Origin: Euclidia mi | Lineage: Eukaryota; Arthropoda; Insecta; Lepidoptera; Erebidae | DNA: 64,000 nucleotides | Assembly: GCA_944739405.2 (NCBI GenBank) | Contig: OX123187.2 | Coordinates: forward strand, 38,730,394-38,794,393 | Direction of reading: 5' to 3' | In this document: piece after piece, positions 1 to 12,685 of the stretch | Position numbering within the stretch: the stretch's first letter is position 1 | Layout of the letters: every line of letters starts with the position of its first letter | Position numbers and translations under genes: made by a program | The notes under the pieces: generated by a model | Database searches by the model: none | The model's input: the letters and a program-made list of their open reading frames with translations, nothing else | Told to the model about the DNA's origin: nothing

Positions 1-290
1 GATCAAAGTGAAAGTGATCAGTGTCAACCGATAAACAATATTGAACCACGTTCGAGTAATATCTCGTGTTACGGGTGCGGCGAGAGCGGGGTAATGCGAC
101 GCAATTGCGCGAAATGTAATTCCCGGCAAACGTTTAGCGCTCTCGAGCTCGTGCGGTCGGTGACCCCTGCAGGCCCAACAGCGGCAGCAGCAGATGACGC
201 CGGTAAGCCATCCACGAGGGCTAAGACGAAGTCAACTCAAACATTTCAAATCAGTGATTCCTATGGTTGATACTTTTAGTATTAATAGTA
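1..290 (+). pseudogene. Ty3/gypsy gag 3' end, degenerate zinc knuckle
   Basis: Reading + from about base 80 gives a Cys-rich segment CYGCGESGVMRRNCAKC. Its Cys spacing resembles a retrotransposon gag CCHC zinc knuckle, but Val stands where the His should be. The frame runs on through a Thr/Lys-rich tail and stops near 268. It lies upstream of pol sequence on the same strand and is probably the gag 3' end of the same broken element. The left edge is cut by the window. Confidence 0.5.
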
Positions 291-359
291 ATGAGTATGC
301 TATTAATTCCCCTAGCGATCGCGATTTATGTGTTAATCCTCATTCCTCATGTTAAACGT

Positions 360-520
360 AAAACCAATGTCCATCACAAAGTAGGGTGACCATGAATTTT
401 CCGGGACAAACCCCGGAAATTTCCAGTTCCAGTAGGGTGACTAGGAATTTTTCGGGAAAAACCCGGAAAAGTTGTGAATCCGGTAGGGTAACGAGAAATG
501 ACCAATATGAGAGGTCATTG
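360..520 (+). repeat. three imperfect direct repeats inside the broken gypsy element
   Basis: A core TAGGGTGAC/TAGGGTAAC occurs three times (about 382, 432 and 483). The first two are followed by a CCGGGACAAACCCCGGAAA-like stretch. The open frame across them is probably a by-product of the repeat. The rest of 300-1130 shows no recognisable gene. Confidence 0.4.
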
Positions 521-1087
521 ACCTGTTTGTCGATAGGTTCCCTGTATAATGGCGTACTGCGTCGGCCCATTTTGGGTATCGTGATTTTGGGTATCCAGGG
601 AAGGGGCCTACTTGATACCGCGGCCAAGGGTACTGGTTCGGCGTTACACCGAAACCGTAGGTTCTAGGCGACTTGGAGAAGGAAAATGGACTGTATCTAG
701 AGGATAGCGAGTTCTGGTCGCCTAGGATTGGATAAGGGAAGAGGATTGTGAGTGGGTATAGGATATTCTAAGGATGCTGAAGGATGAGGGGCACCTACCT
801 TGTACGTCAGTCCTCTTTCCTTGCAAATGGCAGCCTCCTGGTGTTTTCGAGATGAAGCTGCTTGATTCACTCCACTACACAAATCACTTTCACTCGCGAG
901 CGGTTTTGAGTTTTGTATAAGCGGTAATAATTATAGCGGTGCGGTGCGGTATGGCGGACACGATCTCAGCGTCTCGAAAGTTCTAGACTGTCTCTCGCGT
1001 CGATGATCGCGGCGACCAATCCGCGAAAGGCGTGCCCCTTCCAGGGAATGGGATAGACAGGGACGGGAACAAAAGGCATCGCTCACA

Positions 1088-1989
1088 TTGGCCAAGCAGC
1101 GACGAACCATTGACGTTGATGTGATTAGTTTTCGATGGAAAGGTAGATGGCGCTACCAGGTACTATTGCCGGTTCTTCACTCTACGCGTTGCTGCAACAG
1201 TTTAATCAGCCTTTCACGTCGTGCTCGATGCGTGTTAAGCTCGCCGACGGTTCAGCACCAACGCGCCGAATGTTATCAACTACCCTGGAGGTGAAGATTA
1301 AAGGTAAGAGTATTAATGTTGATTTTTATGTGTTCCCGGATGCCACCAACGCTGATACTTTGTTGGGCATTAATTTTATAAAAGCAGCTGGGTTGGAAAT
1401 TAACTTTGATTCTTCCACATGGCGCTTTAACGGTTGTAAGCAGGTTTACCCCTTGGAATACGAATATCCAACTGGTCTTCAGAATTGTTGTGCTACTGAG
1501 ATCCTGAGAGAGGATGAGGGAATGATGCTTAGCACTCCCGAGCGTGAGGAGATAGCTTCCTTTTTACAGCACAACAATGATATCTTCAGATCAGGGGGAG
1601 AACCAACGCCGTACGCGGGACACCGTATAGACACTGGAGACCATCCACCTATCTCTGTCCCGCCTTATCGCCTCACACCTGCGAAGAAACAGCTGATGAA
1701 GACTGAACTGGACAACATGCTCAAGGACGATATTATCGAGGAGTGCGAGTCTGCTTGGACGTCTCCAGCTGTGTTAGTCTCTAAGAAGGACAATAGCATC
1801 CGATTTTGCGTAGATTACCGCAAGTTAAATGCGATCACCAAAACGGATAGTTATCCTCTTCCGCTCATAGATGAGCTTCTCCAGTTGACGAAACGTCATT
1901 GTTTTATGTCCTCTATCGATTTAAAATCAGGCTACTGGCAGGTACAGGTCCTTCCAGCTGATCGTGACAAAACGTGTACGTTACCCTAG
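1088..1989 (+). pseudogene. Ty3/gypsy pol fragment: protease remnant plus N-terminal half of reverse transcriptase
   Basis: The frame from 1147 to 1989 encodes 280 residues. The first third resembles the C-terminal half of a retroviral-type aspartic protease (ADTLLGINFIKAAGL). It is followed by a linker and the first RT blocks: YRLTPAKKQ, IIEECESAWTSPAVLVSKKD, RFCVDYRKLNAIT, DSYPLPLIDELL, FMSSIDLKSGYWQV. The protease active site is visible in another frame at about 1143-1160 as VDGATR. The Thr of the usual D-T-G-A is missing and the reading frame shifts there. RT ends abruptly at about 1985, before the catalytic YXDD box, so the element is dead. What is known of the family (gag, PR, RT, RNase H, INT in order) fits the flanking gag and integrase pieces. 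Confidence 0.85.
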
Positions 1990-2290
1990 CAGGAAAGTAT
2001 CTCCTGGAGATACATGAGTGGAACGTATAATTAGAGCGCAATCTGCTGATGATGTGCGCGAAATAAAAAATTAGTGCGGGTTATAGTTTTGGAAAAAATG
2101 AAAAAATTCATTCCTGGTGGGGTAACGTTCTTCCAGCAGGAAGATTCTAAACGAATTATCGGAGAAAGAAACATTGTACATGGACAGATAGCTTATATTA
2201 GTGGGACAATGTGCGCCGAAAATAAAATTAGTGCGGCTTCAGGTTTTCGAGATATTGGAATTCCTGCTAGGGTAACGTTTTGCAGAATCG
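1975..2290. repeat. short inverted-repeat insertion at the pol break
   Basis: TTACCCTAGCAGGAA at about 1982-1996 recurs in inverted form as TTCCTGCTAGGGTAA at about 2261-2275. The pol frame is lost exactly at the left copy. The roughly 290-bp segment is therefore probably a small inverted-repeat element that inserted into, or replaced part of, the gypsy pol. 2290-2940 is AT-rich with no feature I recognise. Confidence 0.45.
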
Positions 2291-2943
2291 TGTATCTCTA
2301 AAACGGTTGCATGTGCGGTTATAAAATAAACATACACGAGTTGCTCTTAATTTGTGCGAATTGGTGAAATAATAAAATTTAAGAAAATACCTACATGTAA
2401 TTTTCAAGTAATTGGCCTTCTTTAAAAACCCAAAAAAAACATCGAAGCGTCAAAATAAGAAAAGGTATAGGCTCACTGAAAACTGTTTTCGGTTCTTCTT
2501 GACACATAGATTAACCATAAAAAGTTTCAAAACTATACATACATGCGTTAATGAGATATATTACTAAAAGTCATATCGACGAAGTCGTAACTTTGAGGAC
2601 AACGCACAAGAAACCGGCTCAACGCAAGGTGTGTAGGAGTAAACTAGCAATTACAGCGATAGTCCAGTAATATATATTATAGTGAAATTATCCAGCTTTG
2701 AATGTCTCGCATGTAATAAATAATTAACAAAAACTAAAAAATCAAACAACGATTGGTTAATGGTTATCCGACCAAATTCGAATGACTACAAAAAAGCGAC
2801 GGACTTATACATACCGACGTCCTACTTTTTTAATCGTATTATACCCATGCTGTTGTCCGTACAGTCGCGCAAAAAGCGTTTGTCGGCAACTATAATGTTT
2901 TTTTTACTTTTTGAAATAAAAAAACTTGTTGACGTGTAAATTA

Positions 2944-3658
2944 TTATTTTTATTCTCGCCTAGCCTAGCTGACGTTTGCTAGGGAGATGCGTACGCCATT
3001 CGATGCGCAGCATGATTTGCGGGCTATATTGGATAAAGAGAATTTCCTTCCCCAAATCACTCCGTATCTCCGTAGATTTTTAGATAATTGGGATGTTATC
3101 CGGGATAGTGTAGAACGACAACAGGATGATCGCAAAAATCAAGCTGACAAGACCCGACAGACTGTAGGTTACCAGGTGGGTGACGACTTAGTTTTTATTA
3201 CCACTCATCTGCTTAGTGACGCTTCTAAGGGTAGGACCCGTAAGTTCATGCCGAAACGTGATGGACCCTATCGCATTAGTAAAGTAGTTAGTCCTACTAC
3301 TTACGAAGTCACTGATTTGGATTCGAAGCTGTTAGGAAAGTTTCATGCTTCTGACTTGAAGCCTTACCGTAACACGTCAGGTCAGATCTCAGCTCCAGTG
3401 CAGCCTCAGCGCCTTCGTGGACGGCCCCGTCGTTCTCGTAGTGTTTGTGCTGAGCCACCTACGGAACGTTTAAGTGACTCGGAGGGGGAGGGTATAACAG
3501 ACGCGAATAACGAAACGCATCTTCCCACTCTCGCCGACTCATCTTCGCGCGAAAACCGCCACGTCTCGGCCAATCGTAGCGCAGATCGAGCCGCTACTCA
3601 ATCGCGATGCGCACGCCCCGCGCGTGCCACCAGGATTCCCGCTCGTTTTCGCGTCTGA
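2944..3658 (+). pseudogene. Ty3/gypsy integrase C-terminal fragment
   Basis: The frame from 2987 gives 223 residues. It includes the C-terminal SH3-like part of a gypsy integrase: a charged helix (DRKNQADKTRQTVGYQVGDD), then FMPKRDGPYRISKVVSPTTY and FHASDLKPY. A basic and acidic low-complexity tail follows. The catalytic DDE core and the zinc finger are absent. With the 1088-1989 pol fragment it probably marks the two ends of one internally deleted element. Confidence 0.75.
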
Positions 3659-3660
3659 AC

Positions 3661-6600
3661 AACATGTCTGCGTTCGCGTCCGCCCTTAATTTTGATGTTA
3701 ACTGCAATATTTCAATGCGTATGCGTAATTGTGTAATGTTATGTTAGAGGACAGTTATTATAAGGTTTTATTCAGTGAGCAGTTGTTTCAACACACACGA
3801 CCCCAGTAGTTCTACGATACGAATCCCTCATACCTACAAAAAGCTAGCCTCCCTTATTACACAAAAGGCCCACCATAAAGAACTCCCGCTAAATGTAGCA
3901 AATTTGATATAACGTACAATAGCGTAACACTCAGCTGAAAATAGCATGATTCTACCGCATCTGTAGGTATTTAATGTGCTCTTGCACATTAAATATCTAC
4001 AGATGTGGTAGATCGACACTACATGAAGTATCGATACTTCTTAGATGGAGGCCAGAATCAGAAAATGTGACATTTGAACTGATCCACCCGCGACGTTCGA
4101 TGTCTAGAGAGTAACATCGGAACTATTGCAGTGATCTGTGATCGGAGCATTAGCACTTATTTTATTTGAGGTCGTCGCTCGTCGTCTATACAATCGCCAA
4201 GAAAATCAATTTTCTTCTACTTACTGTCATAATCATAATGGTTCAGAGTACGGCATGTGTACAGCTTAAGTCAGTGCTAAGCCAAGAAAGAATTTGCCAA
4301 TGTCAAGATGGCACAAGAGATCAAAATAAATTAATATTTGATAAATGATTACTCTCTCTTTGTAGAGGAAATTGAGACCCATCATTTATCCAAGAAATTA
4401 TTATAAGTAAAACCTTTTAAAAAAAAATGTGTTAACCAGGATTTTTTTTGTACCAGAATGTCCTGATCCTGATTGAACTTTTTGACAGTACATCTTTGGG
4501 TGAAATCACAGAAGATTGTCTAAAGCATGGAAGGAACGATATTTTTAAGAACAAATTGAATATAGCTACACTCTTCACTCATATGCCAAATTAGAGTTGC
4601 CAGAAGAAGATGGCGCTATGTTTGTCAGTTAGGGCTAAAGACAATCTGAACCATCGAGGTAACATTATCACTAGAGTAGCAAACTCCTACAATTGACGTT
4701 CAAAATAGCGTGGTGACCAGCCGAGATAGAAGACGTAGCTTTGAAACCAATAAGCATCTTAGCAAAAACCTATATTCATCTCTTTTGCACTCGTTAAAAG
4801 CAAATTCCATAATGTCAATTCAAAACTGATGACAATTGACCTTTCAACGAGAAATGCGGTGTTCTCCAGTTTAAAAATATTTTCCCATTTTTTTTATTAT
4901 TAGTATTACTTAACAGAAGGTTGTGTTTATGTATAATTTACTGTATGTATATTAATATGTGGGAATGTTCATTTGTTCCCTGGTTGCTACTTATATGTTT
5001 ATAAGCAGTTTCAATAAATCCAGTATTGAACTATGCTTACAATTACTTTATATACCTAATTATTGAGCTTCATAATATCTCAAGTGTATTTACACATACA
5101 TAGACTCACGTTTCATACCTGTTTCCCCGAAGGGGTAGGCAGAGGCATATTAAAAGCCCACGTTTCGCCAGTGTTTTGATCCCACGTAATAGGTGGCGAG
5201 CCTATTGCCACTCATCGGGATATTTTGTTTGCCAGAGCCTCGTCCGTTGATCGGCAGGTGCACCACTTGCAGGTGAGGTTGACTTGGGACCCTAAGTTCT
5301 TGATGGGAACCCTATGCACCCAGTGTATTTATTATTACATAGAAGTACTACATAGTTGTAGTATTAAGGAAAGTGGTAATAGTCAGCTGAAAATTGGTTC
5401 AACATGATCCAATTTTCGATCACTGGAAAAAAAAATACTCGATGTCAAAGATCTCAAACACAGGTTCATCGCGATTTTCAGCAAATCGGTAAGTTTTATC
5501 ATAAAATTATTATAACAGGAAGCCTAAGTCTAAGCGACCAATAGTGGCCCTTAGATGCCAGTGATGCCAAACGAGGCATCACTTACGCGTTGCCGGTTCT
5601 TAAATACTTAGGCGAAGAAAAAGGTTTCTTGGCCGCCTTCACTCGAATACCCTTCCCCTATTGTCTGAACGAAACCTAACAGCATAAATATTGTTACTTT
5701 ACATATATTTTCTGTGAGAGGGTGGTACTACCCCAGTTGGACCAGCTGTAATCAGCGTAGTTCTACCACTCAATATAAACCTTAGGACTTTTCGCACTCC
5801 GGACTATACAATAGCACGTATTCATATACTATGCTATTATAAAGGGGTTTTTAGACATTTTCATAGAAAATAAAAGCAAAATGAAAAATCCGCATAAAAC
5901 ATTGTTGTAATTAAATAAGCAGTAATACAAAATAATTAAACGGGTTGTAATTGCGAAAACTTCTTATTTAAGGTATAAATACATAATTGTTTCTTCGAGA
6001 GACTGATGACAGCTCAGCGCCGTCTTGTGGAAGTGCGGGTATCGGCATCTACCCTGACTTGGTTTTTATTTAAGTTCGCAATGTCAGTCTTTCGACACAC
6101 TACACTGATGACGTCTAGACACTGTTGAGTTTTGTCACTGCGGCAGTGTTCACATTTCGTGATGACTGGTTTCCAAGTAGCTGATAATGTATATCCATCC
6201 TAACGGTTGAAATCGTTATATTTCCCGCTTCACATAATATCCTGGAGTAAAACTCCCACAAAAGCGGGAGATCAAAAATTTTATAACTTGGTATCATTGT
6301 AAATAAAAACGATTATTTGCTATTTTCTTCGTCATTTTCAACCAAATATTGTGAAAAATAATGATGATTACATGTGGAATGATATGCCGCACTTATAAAA
6401 TTATTTTCTTTACGAGAATTGCAAGATTTCACAACGCATTTGCCCATTTCAAGTTCGTATTATTTTCCTGTGCGGCAAATTTGACACAATAACAATGTTG
6501 TAACAGTATTAGGTCCAGACCTATAACAAACGGCAACACATTTCAGCGCTGTTTGCTTATCTAGTTGTAAGTAATAGATCAATGATCTGAACACAAATTT

Positions 6601-7500
6601 CGTAACTTTTAATTTAATAGTGATTGAGCAAATCCGCTATCGATATCGATCAAAGTTTCAATATAGGTTCAAAATCAAACAGACTTGTAAAGTATATTAT
6701 GTACTTGTTATACATTTTAAATTCTGTAAGTTTGTGTCCACAGCACAACGCTAGTGGATGGACAGTCTTTAAATATTTTTTACACAAACTTGCATTGTTA
6801 AACTAAACTTATATATTTTTGTTTCAAATGGGTAGGTACTCAGTAGCACATAATCTTTCGAAGCGTTATTTTTTACGCTTGTTATTAACAACAATCACTT
6901 TTATATAATTCTCCCCAAATTACACATTTTTGATAGAGAAAGTAAACAATTAAGAATAAAGCAAAACGCATGCTTAGGCATTGTGATAACTCTAAATGTC
7001 ATATATTATCCAAGTCCACACATTATAAGAAAAGGCATGGTCGACATGGATTGTATCAAGCAAAACACATCAAATTAAAGTTAAAATAAAATACATAATT
7101 TAGTGAAAACCTTGAATAGTCCCCAAAGGTTTGTTATTAACAATAATCACTTTTTATTGACATTTTCTCATTACATATTGTAGGTAATACAAATCTATAT
7201 GTAAAAAAATGTATGTTCGGGATCGGACACCTTTCGATCATACACATATTCTGTGTGTCACATGACACATATATAAAGAGAGATTACAATATTTAGAGAG
7301 AAAAGTTGTGGCTAGACTAGCCCTTCGAATTTATCTTGGGATCGGCACATTATTAGTCCACTAGTCGAACAAGAACAACCAAGTTTTGGTCTCTGGGTAG
7401 ACGACATTTAACAAACTTTCTTTCAAATGAAGATTCCCTTATTTTGATGCATATACACTCAGTAGTCGTGAATATGAAATGCAGATAGTTCTTATTTTAA
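3661..7500. other. intergenic stretch without a recognised gene
   Basis: AT-rich sequence with only short chance ORFs. It contains one near-perfect hairpin (3952-4011) and one copy (about 5100-5250) of a dispersed element that includes CCCCGAAGGGGTAGGCAGAG and the phrase GGTGGCGAGCCTATTGCC. The same element recurs at 8110, 49596 and 61240. Confidence 0.5.
3952..4011. repeat. 28-bp-arm hairpin
   Basis: Arms 3952-3979 and 3984-4011 are inverted copies separated by a TCTT loop. Only two positions differ. Both are C-to-T changes in the right arm and would be G:U pairs in a + strand RNA. Confidence 0.7.
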
Positions 7501-7507
7501 ACCTTCA

Positions 7508-7835
7508 AATTCATCATCATCATCATCATCAGCCTATTATGCTGTCCCACTGCTGGGCACAGGCCTCTTCCTATTATGAGAAGGGTAAGGCCATAGTCCA
7601 CCACGCTGGCCAAGTGCGGGTTGGCAGACTTCACATGTCTTTCGAGAACATTATGAAGTACTCTCAGACGTGCAGGTTTCCTCACGATGTTTTCCTTCAC
7701 CGTTTAGCAAGCGCTAATTAACAATTTAATACGCACATAACTCCGAAAAGTCACCGGTGCGCGCCGTGGATTCGAACCCGGACCCTCTGCGTAGCAGTCT
7801 GTCGGTCTCTCCACTAGGCTATCGCTGCTTCAACC
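7508..7835 (-). mobile_element. tRNA-derived SINE (lepidopteran type), copy 1
   Basis: Read on the - strand, a tRNA-like head starts near 7832 with an A-box-like TAGCCTAGTGG. A perfect B box GGTTCGAATCC lies at about 7769-7779. A body follows with GGCCAGCGTGGTGGACTATG, and the element ends in a CAT/ATG triplet tail at 7512-7530. The B box and head are those of a Pol III promoter. A second, interrupted copy lies at about 28283-28555. Confidence 0.75.
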
Positions 7836-7839
7836 TAAA

Positions 7840-9755
7840 CTTCAAATTACTGTCCTTTAAATATTACTATCTTTGTAAAGAAATATCTGATTTTTTCTAT
7901 AGGTGCATTATTTTTTTTTGTAATATGATGGATTCTAATTTTCAAATATGATTGACTAATGCACGTTATCAATAAAAATCTGTGATCATCAAACAATGTA
8001 TTTTCGAGAGAATGTTCAATCAAATTTGAAAAAGCGGAATTAATTACTGTTGCTGATATATTAATTATTAGGCAAGTAATTATTTACGTGGGACCTAAAA
8101 ATTCATGGCGAAATGTGGGTGTAATATTACACCTCTGCCTACTCCTTCGGGGATACAGGCGTGAGTCTATATAAAAAAAATATTTAAACACTCACACTGA
8201 TACTTTTAGAAGGGAGGAGTAATGTTGGCACAGAATTTTCTTTTAGTCTGCGCCATCTGTCATTACTATAAATACATTCCGCAGTGAAATGCTTGGAACA
8301 AATTCTATGGTGCTTGCCAGGCACCTAATTATCTCCACGACATACTGCAGCAATCCACTTATTTGTAAATCTTTATCACGTGGAAATCTAAAAAATAACG
8401 AGGTAAAAATATACGGTGGACAGACATATCGATAAGATTTTTTACAACACTTGACAATGTCTATATAAATATTATACGGCTAAATTCAAAATCATGACAG
8501 AACTGTTATAAAAGAAAAATCACTAAGGTTATATATTTTGATGGCATAATATTGTCTAAATTGTATCTTACACGTCAGTTGAATGTGTTCAATTTGTAAG
8601 TACTAGGACTACTTCTATGTATTTATATCCAATTTCTTTGGGTGAAATCAGGGTTGACCACAGAAGAATAACTGTATATATCCCATAATGAAATCGCATT
8701 AAAATAGCAACTTTACCCAATATATTTCCTTCGCTCTGTCTTATGATTTTTTTCTCATGTAAGAGAAAGATAAATGTACAAATGTCATTTCGAATCTTCG
8801 AGACTAGTGATGTGCTTACTCAAAATGAATTTCGATATAATATCGATAATGTTTGCAATAAATCCTTAGATTTGGTTTACTCAGAATGAATATCAATTGA
8901 ATGTTGATAAATCCTCAGATAAAGTAAAATAAACACTAGTAAATAAGTTACCATACAAAATATATTTTTAAATTACCTTTTTAAGGTGAATAAAGCAATT
9001 GATATTCATAATATCACTAATAATCACTACCTATATGCAATGATAGGGTCAATGCTGAGATCATTACCACGTAATGGTTTTCGAATACAAAACCACGTTA
9101 CGTATTTCAGACTTTTGGAAGTTATCCGCTTGCCCTCTCAACTTTTTTAAGTGCTGACTCAGCATCGACAAATTTCAAGCGCGCGCCGCCACTTGAAGAC
9201 GGGCGCGCTCAATCAATTAGTTGTTTTTTGATTGTTAATTACGTGAGAGGAGTGGTGTTTATTTTTCTGCAACCTAATGAATGACTCATTCTAATGGTAC
9301 AAAACAAACTACGTTGGAATGAAATGTTTACTTTAGGCGAGCGGCCATAACGTAAACAATGACGTCTTTAACGACTTACTCGACACTTTTGTTTATTATA
9401 ATAAAAGTATTAGCTGCAACCCACTTGCTGTTGTTTTTTCATATACCTGCTGATATTATCTATGTAATTAAATAAAGTTATAGCAATACTTGCAGAAAAT
9501 TATTTAGATGTAAGCATTTGAAAAAAAAATATATTTCGCTGACTTTGCATTCCGCGCGCGGGGCGTAATTATGGATTAAAAACATCATTGTAGACAAATT
9601 ATGTAATTATATATCATACTTTTATGTTTTTATTGTAAATTAACTGATTAATTATTAAGTTACAGCAAAAAAAAATATTGTGTATTACTTTAATTCTAGA
9701 CAAAAAATTATCGTAAAAACGGCATTTTTTTTATTTTATGTAAAAAGGTTTAAAT
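7840..9755. other. intergenic stretch without a recognised gene
   Basis: AT-rich with no coding signal. A short fragment of the TGGGTGTAATATTACACCTCTG dispersed repeat lies at 8112-8170. A GC-rich island with GCGCGC runs is at about 9178-9215. Confidence 0.4.
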
Positions 9756-9759
9756 ACAT

Positions 9760-10138
9760 ACAGGGTGTCACAAGACCCATCACCAAGCCGAAGCCTACTC
9801 GTTGTGGACATCATGCCAAGCCATACTAACCAAAAATTATACCTGGGAAACGATATTTTTTTCATGTTTTCAAATTTTTTAAAACGCCATTAAAAGCGTG
9901 CGCGTGCATTGCTCGAAATACCTACTTATGTATGGGGTCATAGGGCATCTAAAAAACATATTGGCGGGGTAAATGTATCGATTTTGTACCTAATAAGAAA
10001 AATTCCATACTAACTTTGAGCCTCAATATCTCCTGAACCAGTAATTTCCCAGGTATGGTGCCGAAGTAAAAAGTGTTCGTAGTGATTGGTACAACATGTG
10101 ATTTCAGTTTTCGTTAAGGGTCTTGTTACACCCTGTAT
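9760..10138. mobile_element. MITE with mariner-like ends, copy 1
   Basis: The ends are ACAGGGTGTCACAAGACCC at about 9761 and the inverted GGGTCTTGTTACACCCTGT ending near 10137. They are flanked by TA/TAT. The interior is non-coding. Truncated or enlarged relatives lie at about 13900-14213 and 23456-24694, with shared internal text such as TTACTTCGGCACCATACCTG. Confidence 0.75.
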
Positions 10139-10625
10139 GTAAGTATGTATATAAGGTTACATTTATGCGTTGTATATTTTTTTTATTATGAGTATATAAA
10201 TAAACCTTTGATAAAATATATAATAATCATATTATTTATGAGATATTAGTTATCGAACATTTTGGCGGGAACTTCAGTTTTTTTGGCGGGAAGAAGTAAA
10301 CAACTGTGCAGATTCCAATAAAAATATTTCTTATCAGATTCTTATCAGAATTGGTTTTATACTTGGAAATCTAGTTGGAAAGAAAGTTATATAGGTTTGA
10401 ATCTGATATATTATTATAGCATAAAACGATCTTTTAAAAAATAAAATATAAAAATTGACGCCAGTAAAAAAAAAATTGTTTTATTTTTTTATGTTTAATA
10501 TAAAATGTTTCTTTTGATTATATTTATTTCCCCTAAAAGTAAATTAAATAACCTTTCTAACCGTGTTTAATACTTATATACCTCCCATAATAAAAAACGA
10601 CGAGAAAAAGGAATATGTCAGAAAT

Positions 10626-11511
10626 CGGCTGTCCCAAATCAAAATACAGTAAGGGACTTCGAACAAATTTTACAGGAGGGCAAAAAAAGCTGATTTTATT
10701 ATGCCTTACCAAACTATGAATCTACAGCTGAATATGATTCTTGGAGATGATGGTAGATAAGATTACTGTCTACATTTTTGCATACTAAAACTTCAAAAAT
10801 ATAATTCGCTGCACGTTGTATAACACTTACTAAGTTTGGAATGGGATCCAACACTAACTATTGCTCATGGAAACTAAACCAAAACACAGTAAGTAATAAG
10901 ACATTATTAAGTTTTGTTTTTTTTTTTACTTTTAGTAATGATAAAAGTTATGATAAAGAAAATGAGTAAATAAATATTGCAGTAAAACATTAACGAGAAT
11001 TAACCATGTTTATTATTCAAATTCTTAGAAGGTGAAGTAATTTAATGTGAAAAGTTCCAAATGATGGTAGAAAACGAGGAATTAATAACAAAAACAGATA
11101 AACTCAAAATACGGAATTAGATGTTTTCTCACTAATTTAAACCCTAATTCCTGGAGATGGAAACTCCGACGGGTGTGTGCTATACTATGTAATTTTTAGA
11201 TTTTATGGTCTTTTAGACATATTAATTCCCAAATCAAAAACCTAGCAAGTGGAAATTCCCAATCCAAAACAAAGTAAGTACGTGTGCCTTGCTGTGTTTT
11301 GAACTTGTTATCAGCTGTTACTAGGTTTTTGATTTGGGGTTTGTGGTTTAGTCTGTGCACTTACTAGGTTTTATGGTATCGCTATATGGGTAGGCCTTTA
11401 CTGAAAAAAGGGATTTTGCATGTTGTGGGCATTCACTGTGTTAAAAGCATGGTGTAAAAATCTTGATTTTGACAAAAATGTCCCTTACTGTGTTTTGATT
11501 TGGGACAGCCG
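10626..11511. mobile_element. MITE with 30-bp terminal inverted repeats
   Basis: GGCTGTCCCAAATCAAAATA at 10627 is mirrored by an inverted copy ending at 11510. Both are flanked by GAAAT, consistent with a 5-bp target duplication. Variants of the same end motif (CAAATCAAAAACCTAGCAAG, AACCAAAACACAGTAAG) recur several times inside, in both orientations. No ORF. Confidence 0.65.
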
Positions 11512-12289
11512 AAATATAAAATCGCGCTCAAAAATGGCGGGAAAAAATGTCTAATTTTCACTTTATACTGCCTTTGCGTTGGCTTCAACTATATTATATA
11601 TTTTAAATTTATATCATTGAAAAGCTCATTTAATTACGCGTCTCTTGATATGCAACATAACTTACATAACGCAATCGGTTAAGTTATCCGAGTTCCACAA
11701 ACAGATTAGTACGCAGCGGAAAAGCGTGGGAAAAATGACAGTTTACGCGCCCATTTGTTTTTACAAAAAAGGGACAATAGTCACTTTGCGCGGTCAAGCA
11801 GTTATATGCTTATTTTTAGAAAATTATCACGATCGTCAAGTGTTTGTCTAAAATCTTCCAAACTAAATTAGGCCTTCTCAAATTGAAGGGAGGCACGAGC
11901 CCAGTATGCTCAGTTACATAATATTAATTATATTAAATCACCAATCGAGAGCAGGCTGCAGTAATAAGTGAGTTAACTAATACATTAGAAATAAAATTTA
12001 ACTTCAGGGTCAATTTTAAATAAAATATTTCACACATAATGAATCACATTTATTTAAGGTTAAATAGAAAAAGTCACTGACAGTGTCATTGGCTTAGTCA
12101 GAAAAAAAACTCAAATCTTTACAAAATCATATTATATATACAGGTCAAATTAATTACGCCCTTATAGATACGCCTAGGTTTAAAATAAGTGAGAAATAAA
12201 ATAATTTCAAAGAATTAAACCAGGAGCCCGCATGGTGAGTAAGAAAGAAAATAAAATTGTGTGCGTACTTCTACTGGCACCGAACTCAA

Positions 12290-12660
12290 AAAGTGTTGTT
12301 GTTAAAAATTTTAGTTTTTCTGCTGCCTAGTGCGAGCATCTTTAGATGTTGGTAAAGGCTCTTGGCGATTAGTCCATTTACTGACACAACTATCGGAACA
12401 ATGATCGCCGAGTTCACATCCCACATATCGACAATCTCGAGCTGGGCCCAAATATTTGAACTACTTCTCTTTTTCTGCTTTTACCAGATGGCTGTCATGC
12501 GATATGGTAATAAAGTCTATCAATGCGAGTCGCTCTGCTCGGTCGATCACTACAATATCACGCTTATTGGCTACAATAAACCTGTCTGTAATGATTGACC
12601 TATACCCGTACGACCATTTTGTCGAGAACTGGGTCGGGCACAATCTGTATCTGTAGTACG
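12290..12660 (-). pseudogene. non-LTR retrotransposon ORF2 C-terminal fragment
   Basis: Read on -, the frames give ANKRDIVVIDRAERLALID, VKAEKEK, then after a frame change MWDVNSAIIVPIVVSVNGLI and AKSLYQHLKMLALG. This order of motifs is what I know from the region after the RT domain in many insect non-LTR elements. The frame changes show it is dead. Confidence 0.6.
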
Positions 12661-12685
12661 GTGAACCAATGAGATTATATTAAAT

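Noticed and set aside
7757..7835. Apparent tRNA gene (A and B boxes)
   Set aside because: The boxes belong to a SINE with body and tail, and no full cloverleaf is visible. The same holds for 28285-28491, 49797-49870 and 60395-60476.
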